Origin: Spirochaetales bacterium
Lineage (GTDB): Bacteria > Spirochaetota > Spirochaetia > Sphaerochaetales > Sphaerochaetaceae
DNA: 9,954 bases
Assembly: GCA_028723145.1 (NCBI GenBank)
Contig: JAQYFM010000157.1
Coordinates: 1 to 9,954, forward strand
Direction of reading: 5' to 3'
The first letter of the stretch is position 1. The number at the start of each line of letters is the position of its first letter. Made by a program: the position numbers and the translations under genes. Below the pieces are notes generated by a model. That model had not been told where the DNA came from. It did no database searches and was given only the letters and a program-made list of their open reading frames with translations. Of this stretch, positions 1 through 5,001 are shown one piece after another.

Positions 1-15
1 AAATGAATAAATAAA

Positions 16-130
16 TTTAGTAAAATTTTAGTAAATATTAATTTTTTGTATACAATATTCAAAAATTTGTATTAATACCTATAGAAAATCAAAAAAAACT
101 AATTCTCAAACACTATCTATAGAAATTATC
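16..130 (+). promoter_or_regulatory. AT-rich leader with operator-like palindromes and repeats upstream of the FMN-binding-like gene
   Basis: The 224 bases before the first gene contain no convincing coding sequence. Short symmetrical elements are visible: a direct repeat TTTAGTAAA at 16-24 and 27-35 (11 bp apart), a perfect 10-bp palindrome TTGTATACAA at 46-55, and a second perfect palindrome GTATTAATAC at 69-78. The two palindromes start 23 bp apart, about two helical turns. A further repeat, CTATAGAAA, occurs at 79-87 and 117-125. The only promoter match I can offer is weak: TTGTAT at 46-51 with TATTAA at 70-75 (18-bp spacer), which overlaps both palindromes. AT-rich DNA yields such patterns by chance, so regulator binding is an inference. 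Confidence 0.3.
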
Positions 131-212
131 CTCGAAAAGACTGTATGTCTTGAAAGACAAACAATTTAAGATAGTTAAAACTAACTCCAAATATATTAGT
201 ATTTGGGAAATT

Positions 213-220
213 AAGGGAGA
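213..220 (+). promoter_or_regulatory. Ribosome binding site that sets the start at 225
   Basis: AAGGGAGA lies 4 nt before the ATG at 225, so its GGGAG core is 5 nt away. It supports ATG 225 rather than the in-frame TTG at 150. The 25 residues added by the TTG start would put a charged stretch in front of a complete signal peptide. Confidence 0.75.
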
Positions 221-224
221 AAAA

Positions 225-1226
225 ATGAAAAAGGTATTAACAGTTCTTCTTGTCTGCTCAATTGCAGTTTCATCAATTTTTGCTCAGGGTCAAATGGAAT
301 CTGAAAGACCAGTAAAGCAAGATGTTAAGACAGGTCTTGCTCTCATCACATCAGCTTCTGGTAAAGCTGCTACAAGTAAGGGTGATGGTCAGGGTACAGC
401 TAATATTTCTCTTGTTGCTGTAACAATAACTGAAGATGGTAAGATTGAATCATGTGTAATCGATGCAATTCAGGGAAAAGTAAAGTTCTCAGCTGAAGGC
501 AAGATTACATCAGATAAGAGCACTCCAGTTCTTTCAAAGAACGAGCTTGGAACAGGCTATGGCATGATCAAAGCAAGTAAGATTGGTAAGGAATGGAATG
601 AGCAGGCTGCTGCACTTTCTAAGTATGTAGTTGGTTTAACAGCTGATGAAGTAAAAGCTATTACACTTTCTTCTGCTTCAAGGAATGGTGTTGACCTCGC
701 ATCTTCTGCTACAATTGGTTATGATGATATCATCGAAACTATTGTTAAGGCTATGGAGAATGCAAAGAACTTAGGGGCTAAGAGCGGTGATACACTTTAT
801 CTTACACACTATACAAACAACTCAAAGAGTAAGGATGCAACATCTAAGGGTGATGGCCAGACTCAGACATATGCAACTGTTGCAGCTATCACAGTTGATG
901 GTGATGTAATTACTTCAATGTTTGTTGATGCAGTTCAACCAACAGTTAAGTTCAATGCTAAGGGTGAAGTAACTTCAGATGCAGCTTATGTTAAGACAAA
1001 GAACGAGCTCAAGGAAGCTTACGGCATGGCTAAAGCTAGCTCAATTGGTAGAGAATGGTACTTACAGGCTGAATCATTCTGCCAGTATGCTACAGGTAAG
1101 ACTATTTCTGCAGTAATGGGTACACCAGTAAACGAAAAGGGTGTTGCTACAGACGCTGACTTAGTATCATCTGTTACTCTTGCAGTTGCTAACTTCACAG
1201 ACCTCATTGCAAAGATTGCAAAATAA
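225..1226 (+). CDS. Exported protein with two FMN-binding-like repeats, probable ApbE flavinylation substrate
   Basis: This 333-residue protein begins with a Sec signal peptide, probably cut after Ala20 (SIFA|QG). The rest consists of two homologous halves, about residues 36-178 and 190-333. They share ATSKGDGQ (49-56, 205-212), a KNEL...YGM.KAS..G.EW segment and C-terminal DLASSAT (157-163) and DLVSSVT (312-318). Those last motifs resemble the ApbE target motif Dxx(S/T)GA(T/S), in which FMN is attached through a phosphoester to the final Thr (here T163 and T318), but Gly is replaced by Ser in both and Ala by Val in the second. The ApbE gene directly downstream supports covalent flavin loading. 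PplA of Listeria is a known two-flavin surface protein of comparable design. No anchor or lipobox is seen, so it is probably periplasmic or secreted. Codons favour AAG and GGT more than the next gene does, suggesting high expression. The electron donor and acceptor are unknown. Confidence 0.72.
   Translation: MKKVLTVLLVCSIAVSSIFAQGQMESERPVKQDVKTGLALITSASGKAATSKGDGQGTANISLVAVTITEDGKIESCVIDAIQGKVKFSAEGKITSDKSTPVLSKNELGTGYGMIKASKIGKEWNEQAAALSKYVVGLTADEVKAITLSSASRNGVDLASSATIGYDDIIETIVKAMENAKNLGAKSGDTLYLTHYTNNSKSKDATSKGDGQTQTYATVAAITVDGDVITSMFVDAVQPTVKFNAKGEVTSDAAYVKTKNELKEAYGMAKASSIGREWYLQAESFCQYATGKTISAVMGTPVNEKGVATDADLVSSVTLAVANFTDLIAKIAK
693..713 (+). other. Variant flavinylation motif 1 (DLASSAT)
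   Basis: This encodes residues 157-163 of the FMN-binding-like protein, D-L-A-S-S-A-T. The acceptor would be Thr163 (ACA, 711-713). It differs from Dxx(S/T)GA(T/S) only in having Ser where Gly is usual. Flavin attachment here is inferred from the motif and the adjacent apbE. Confidence 0.5.
1158..1178 (+). other. Variant flavinylation motif 2 (DLVSSVT)
   Basis: This encodes residues 312-318, D-L-V-S-S-V-T, at the equivalent place in the second repeat. The candidate acceptor is Thr318 (ACT, 1176-1178). It departs from the consensus at two positions (Gly to Ser, Ala to Val), so it is the less certain of the two sites. Confidence 0.4.
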
Positions 1227-1229
1227 GGA
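1225..1229 (+). promoter_or_regulatory. Ribosome binding site of apbE overlapping the upstream stop codon
   Basis: AAGGA begins within the TAA stop (1224-1226) of the FMN-binding-like gene and lies 8 nt before the TTG start at 1238. The arrangement suggests translational coupling of substrate and modifying enzyme. It also supports TTG, since no in-frame ATG lies nearby. Confidence 0.6.
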
Positions 1230-1237
1230 CTAAAAAA

Positions 1238-2275
1238 TTGAAAAAAGGTAAATGCCTAATTATTTTATTAACATTTATCATTGTATTTACCGGATGTACT
1301 AAGAAAGAGTCATCCGGTAAAGATTTAGAGCGCTATAGCGCTACATTCCTCTCACTTTTTGACACTGTAACCTCTATGGTAGGTTATGCTGAAAGTGAAG
1401 AGGAATTTAATATTGTTTCCAAGCAAATTCATGATGAAATGCTTACATACCATCGTTTATACGATATTTATAACAGCTATGATGGCATAGTAAATATGAA
1501 AGATATTAATGAAAATGCTGCAAAAGCTCCGGTAAAAGTCGACCCAAAAATAATTGATTTATTACTATTTTCAAAAGAAATCTACAAGGAAACTAACCAT
1601 AGAGTAAACATTGCACTTGGAAGTGTATTATTACTTTGGCATGAAGCGAGAGAGGATGGATTATATGACCCATCATCAGCATATCTACCTGATATGGATG
1701 AGTTACTAGAGGCTAGCAAGCATACAGATTTAGATAAAGTCATAGTTGATGACAAAAATAATACTGTTTACTTTGCTGACCCTGAGCTTCGTCTTGATGT
1801 AGGGGCAATTGCTAAAGGCTATGCTACACAAAAAGCTATTGAAAATGTAGATATAAGTTTACTAATTAGTGTTGGAGGAAATGTTGCTTCAACAAAGGCA
1901 AAGCCTGATGGTTCTGAATGGATAGTTGGTCTACAGGACACCGAAGGTGTTGATGGAAGCTATAAGCAAAAAGTAAAGCTTGATAAAGGTGCCGTTGTAA
2001 CTAGTGGAGACTACCAGCGCTATTACGTTGTAGATGATGTTGCATACCACCACATTATTGATCCTGATACACTTATGCCAGGACGCTATTGGAGAGCTGT
2101 TTCTGTTATTGTTCCAGATTCAGGACTAGCAGATGGACTATCAACTGCCCTATTTTTAATGAATATGGAAGATGGTCAAAAGCTACTTGATAAATTCAAT
2201 GGAGTTGCACTTTGGACTGCACTCGATGGAACAGAATATAAAAGTAAAGGCTTTGATAAAGTCGCTAAAGACTAA
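1238..2275 (+). CDS. apbE: FAD:protein FMN transferase, ApbE-family lipoprotein
   Basis: ApbE enzymes transfer FMN from FAD to a Thr or Ser of exported proteins, using Mg2+. This 345-residue protein has a signal peptide with lipobox FTGC (lipidated Cys20), so it should be anchored on the outer face of the cytoplasmic membrane or the periplasmic side. Family motifs occur in order: FDTVTSMVGY (41-50), LDVGAIAKGYA (186-196, usually DLGGIAKGYA), SVGGN (211-215), TSGDYQRYY (255-263), HHIIDPDT (271-278) and ADGLSTALF (298-306). Length is normal for the family and no key motif is missing. The start is TTG at 1238. It follows the FMN-binding-like gene by 11 nt and is almost certainly cotranscribed with it, so that protein is the likely main substrate. 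Its last 4 bases overlap the convergent ABC ATPase gene. Confidence 0.92.
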   Translation: MKKGKCLIILLTFIIVFTGCTKKESSGKDLERYSATFLSLFDTVTSMVGYAESEEEFNIVSKQIHDEMLTYHRLYDIYNSYDGIVNMKDINENAAKAPVKVDPKIIDLLLFSKEIYKETNHRVNIALGSVLLLWHEAREDGLYDPSSAYLPDMDELLEASKHTDLDKVIVDDKNNTVYFADPELRLDVGAIAKGYATQKAIENVDISLLISVGGNVASTKAKPDGSEWIVGLQDTEGVDGSYKQKVKLDKGAVVTSGDYQRYYVVDDVAYHHIIDPDTLMPGRYWRAVSVIVPDSGLADGLSTALFLMNMEDGQKLLDKFNGVALWTALDGTEYKSKGFDKVAKD

Positions 2276-3024
2276 TTGGTGTGCTTTTTGCACCACCAAT
2301 GGTCTTTTTCTTTTATAACCTCAATATCAAATACTTTATCTATTAATCTCGATGCATAAACATCCTCAGGGGAACTAGAAGATATAATTTGTCCCCTATC
2401 CATTAAAACAAAATAATCAGCTATCTCTAATGCATGACTTAAATCATGAAGCACCATAACAACTGTTTTTCCTTCCGTACATAACTTTCTAGCCATTTCT
2501 AAAAGTTCTAATTGATGAGAAATATCTAAAAAAGTAGTAGGCTCATCAAGAAGGAGAATATCACTACCCTGACAAAGCGCCATAGCGATATAAACCTTTT
2601 GTCTTTCTCCACCTGAAAGATTACTAACCATCTTATTTTTTAAATTAATAATCCCCATTTTTTCTAGAGCCTCATCGACAGCAATTTTATCCTCATTTCT
2701 ATATCGTCTTGGGTATGAGAGGTATGGAAATCTACCATGTAAAACTAAACTACTTACACTTATCTCAGGAACACTTCTATTTTGAGCTAAATACGCAATT
2801 CTTTTGGCTTTATCGGAAAGTGATAAAGATTCTAGATTAATACCATTAACTTCAACCGTACCACTATGTCTTATAATTCCTGCAATCGATTTTAAAAGTG
2901 TTGATTTACCAGAACCATTTGGCCCTGCTATAACACTAAGCTTGTGTTCTGGTATCGTTAATGAAATATTATTTAAAATATTTCCATCTCCATATCCAGC
3001 AGATAGGTTTGATATTTTGATCAT
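2272..3024 (-). CDS. ABC transporter ATPase, iron-siderophore/haem/cobalamin (FecE/BtuD/FhuC) type
   Basis: This 250-residue cytoplasmic ATPase would power the FecCD-type importer encoded by the two preceding genes. All nucleotide-binding elements are present: Walker A GPNGSGKST (34-42), Q-loop Gln81, signature LSGGE (136-140), Walker B ILLLDEPT (156-163), D-loop FLDISHQ (165-171) and H-loop His193. LDISHQLELL is typical of the FecE/FhuC group. A strong ribosome binding site AGAGGAG (3031-3037) lies inside the end of the permease gene, and the start overlaps the permease stop as TAATG, so translation is coupled. The final nine residues, HWWCKKHTN, are encoded by the terminator stem-loop of the convergent apbE operon. 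The substrate cannot be read from the ATPase. Confidence 0.92.
   Translation of the reverse strand: MIKISNLSAGYGDGNILNNISLTIPEHKLSVIAGPNGSGKSTLLKSIAGIIRHSGTVEVNGINLESLSLSDKAKRIAYLAQNRSVPEISVSSLVLHGRFPYLSYPRRYRNEDKIAVDEALEKMGIINLKNKMVSNLSGGERQKVYIAMALCQGSDILLLDEPTTFLDISHQLELLEMARKLCTEGKTVVMVLHDLSHALEIADYFVLMDRGQIISSSSPEDVYASRLIDKVFDIEVIKEKDHWWCKKHTN
2275..2314 (+). terminator. Intrinsic terminator of the FMN-binding/apbE operon, inside the opposing gene
   Basis: The arm ATTGGTGTGC (2275-2284) pairs with GCACCACCAAT (2290-2300), giving 10 bp with one bulged C around a TTTTT loop. A T-rich run follows at 2304-2314, interrupted by single C residues and starting 4 nt after the stem. The element lies wholly within the C-terminal codons of the - strand ATPase. 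Read on the - strand, no U-run follows the stem, so it should terminate mainly in the + direction. Confidence 0.65.
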
Positions 3025-3989
3025 TATCGTCTCCTCTTTAACACTAAGATTAAGAAAACAGGTCCGCCGATAAGTGCCATTATTATTCCAACTGCAAGCT
3101 CATAAGGCCTAAATAAAGACCTTGCTACTATATCACAAAGGGTTACTAAAATAGCTCCTAAGATAGCAGAAAGCAAGATAGAAAATCTCTTATCGCCCTT
3201 AAGGAGCTTTCTTGTTGCATTTGGAACTAACAATCCTACAAAACCTAAAAGGCCAGTAAAGCTAACGGCTGCTCCCGCAAGTAGTGATGATAGCACTATA
3301 AAAAGTGCTCTAACTCTTTTTACATTAAGGCCCAAGGAAGCTGCTTGATCATCACCTAGAGCTAATACCTCTAGTTCATTAGAAAGTGTGCAAGCTACGA
3401 AAATAGAAATAAAGATTAAAATAGTTGCAGGGTATAGGCGCACAGCTGAAACAGCTGAAAATCCTCCTACAGCAAAGTCACTGCCACTCATTGAAGCGCT
3501 AGGTATTAAATTAGTTAAAGTGTCACTTAAAGCACCTAATATGTAGTTCATCGATACACCACAAAGCAAAACTGATGTTCTACTAGCTCTAAGACGAGAT
3601 GAAATAAGCATAATAAATAATGAAGTAACCATAGCTCCAAAGAAGGCACTAATACTCATCATAAAACCAGAAGTAACGCCAATAGCACATGATAGTGTTA
3701 CAGCAAGTCCAGCTCCTGAATTAACTCCAATTATTCCAGGTGCTGCTAAATTATTTGCAAGGACACTTTGTAGTATAGCTCCTGAAACTGCTAATGCAGC
3801 TCCAGCAGCAATACAAGCAATTGTTCTAGGAAGCCTTGAATAGAAGAAAATGTATCTGCTAATACTATTTTCAGAAAATATAGATGCTATTAGCTCCTTT
3901 GGAGTAATAACAACACTTCCTATAAGTAAGCTTAAAAAAAATGCACAAATTAATATAACTGAAGATATTAAAACTATGTGCTTTTTCAT
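3024..3989 (-). CDS. FecCD-family ABC permease for a metal chelate
   Basis: This 321-residue, very hydrophobic integral membrane protein is of the BtuC/FhuB/FecD type, with roughly the usual ten helices. Recognisable blocks are RLPRTIACIAAGAALAVSG (52-70), LQSVLANNLAAPGIIGVNSG (73-92), ALGDDQAASLG (210-220), GLLGFVGLLVPNATR (246-260) and ELAVGIIMALIGGP (297-310). Two blocks differ from the common consensus: NPLA is NNLA (Asn80 in place of Pro), and the usual P-H before the coupling region is P-N (Asn257), followed by GDKR rather than GxDHR. The gene starts in an ATGA overlap with the binding-protein gene, with AGAGG at 4000-4004, and ends in a TAATG overlap with the ATPase. It would form the translocation pore. 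Substrate class is inferred from the family. Confidence 0.9.
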   Translation of the reverse strand: MKKHIVLISSVILICAFFLSLLIGSVVITPKELIASIFSENSISRYIFFYSRLPRTIACIAAGAALAVSGAILQSVLANNLAAPGIIGVNSGAGLAVTLSCAIGVTSGFMMSISAFFGAMVTSLFIMLISSRLRASRTSVLLCGVSMNYILGALSDTLTNLIPSASMSGSDFAVGGFSAVSAVRLYPATILIFISIFVACTLSNELEVLALGDDQAASLGLNVKRVRALFIVLSSLLAGAAVSFTGLLGFVGLLVPNATRKLLKGDKRFSILLSAILGAILVTLCDIVARSLFRPYELAVGIIMALIGGPVFLILVLKRRR

Positions 3990-4894
3990 TTATTTAAAAC
4001 CTCTGCAAGTCCTCTATATGCCTCAGCCCACCTATGATTAGGTTTCAAGTTATAGAGATTTTTATCCATAAAATAAACATTATTATTTTTTACTGCAGAT
4101 AGCTCCTTCCAAAGAGGATGGTCTTCAAAATATGATTGAACATACTTTTTCATACCCTCTTCATCATCACCACGCTGAGTGATAAAAATATATTCTGGAT
4201 CTTCTTTTAAGATGTACTCAATACTAAGATTTTCTAATAAGCTTTCTTCGCTATCAGCTAAGTTAATACATCCAAGATCATTTAGCATTGCTCCCATGAT
4301 ACTGGATTGACTATTTTTAGCTTTAAAGTATTGAGTAGATGCAAGCATACAAAGCACCTTAGGACTATCTGCTCGTTTATTTTGTAAGATTTGTTTTATT
4401 TCCTTTTCAACATCAAGGCCATACTTTTGGTATAAATCGCGTCTATTATTAATCGTTGTGAATATATCAAGTACATGCAAATAATCATCAAAGTCATAAA
4501 CCTCTAAATAAGCAGTAGGAATGTTCATTCCTTCGAAGTTTTCCTTCCAAGATAATTGTTGATTATTATTAGGACTTGCAAGGATGAAATCAGGATTTGA
4601 AGAAATTAATCCTTCTAAACTTAATTTAGAAATCTTTCCAAGGTTTACTACATCTTCAGCTAAATTAAGGTTCAAATCATTCCATCCATCATCAGGGCAA
4701 GCTACAACCTCTCCGCCAGAGAGCATCCATATTTGAGCTAAGCTTCCAATTAATGATGCAGTGCGATTATGTGAAGTAACCCTTACTTCTCTTGATAAAT
4801 CATCAGTAAAAACAAAACTATCCTGACTTTCAGCCCTTTTTGTGCATGCTGAAAGCAGGATAACTATAGAAATTAAAATTATTATTTTTTTCAT
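3986..4894 (-). CDS. Substrate-binding lipoprotein of the metal-chelate ABC importer
   Basis: This 302-residue protein has a lipoprotein signal peptide with lipobox LLSAC (lipidated Cys17) and belongs to the periplasmic-binding class that pairs with FecCD permeases (FepB/FhuD/BtuF type). The first lobe contains FTDDLSREVRV (29-39) and RTASLIGSLAQIWMLSGG (44-61). The second contains IEYILKEDPEYIFI (225-238), HPLWKELSAVKNNNVYFMD (259-277) and a C-terminal LYNLKPNHRWAEAY (280-293). The repeated binding-site prediction needed to separate ferric siderophore, haem and cobalamin cannot be made from sequence alone. It is the first gene of a three-gene operon and overlaps the permease by 4 bp (ATGA). 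Its own ribosome binding site is weak (GGGTG, 4899-4903) and sits in a possible leader hairpin. Confidence 0.87.
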   Translation of the reverse strand: MKKIIILISIVILLSACTKRAESQDSFVFTDDLSREVRVTSHNRTASLIGSLAQIWMLSGGEVVACPDDGWNDLNLNLAEDVVNLGKISKLSLEGLISSNPDFILASPNNNQQLSWKENFEGMNIPTAYLEVYDFDDYLHVLDIFTTINNRRDLYQKYGLDVEKEIKQILQNKRADSPKVLCMLASTQYFKAKNSQSSIMGAMLNDLGCINLADSEESLLENLSIEYILKEDPEYIFITQRGDDEEGMKKYVQSYFEDHPLWKELSAVKNNNVYFMDKNLYNLKPNHRWAEAYRGLAEVLNK

Positions 4895-4998
4895 AAAACA
4901 CCCAAAATAGCAGTTACCATCAAGAAAGCCAAAAAAATAGTGTCTTTTAAAGCCCTTTCCTACATTTGAGTCTGGCAGCTACAATTTTTTGGTGTTTT
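4895..4998 (-). promoter_or_regulatory. Possible structured 5' leader of the importer operon
   Basis: Reading the - strand, this 107-nt gap can fold into one long irregular hairpin from nested pairings (+ strand coordinates): 4895-4902 with 4991-4998 (8 bp), 4908-4911 with 4978-4981 (4 bp), 4915-4919 with 4973-4977 (5 bp, one G-U), 4920-4923 with 4966-4969 (4 bp) and 4924-4928 with 4955-4959 (5 bp). The closing stem contains the GGGTG ribosome binding site at 4899-4903, so folding would restrict translation. I recognise no known riboswitch motif. A weak promoter-like pair, TTGGCT (4928-4933) and TATTTT (4905-4910), lies in the same stretch. If it were the real promoter, the leader would be too short to form the fold. 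Confidence 0.35.
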
Positions 4999-5001
4999 TA
5001 G

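Noticed and set aside
137..159. Small hairpin (TGTCT TGAA AGACA, 146-159) with an alternative partner AAGAC at 137-141
   Set aside because: The stems are only 5 bp with no T-run and no known motif, so it is too weak to call a regulator or terminator.
150..224. In-frame TTG start at 150 that would add 25 residues to the FMN-binding-like protein
   Set aside because: No ribosome binding site precedes it, and it would bury the signal peptide. ATG 225 has a good AAGGGAGA and begins a textbook signal sequence.
255..257. Cys11 of the FMN-binding-like protein as a lipidation site
   Set aside because: It is preceded by LLV, lacks the small residue needed at -1 and sits in the middle of the hydrophobic core; cleavage after Ala20 fits better.
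3007..3028. Fur-box-like GATAATGAT at the ATPase start (- strand)
   Set aside because: The second half does not match. The sequence is explained by the TAATG stop/start junction inside an operon, and almost the same bases (CGATAATG) occur at the pdxS/pdxT junction.
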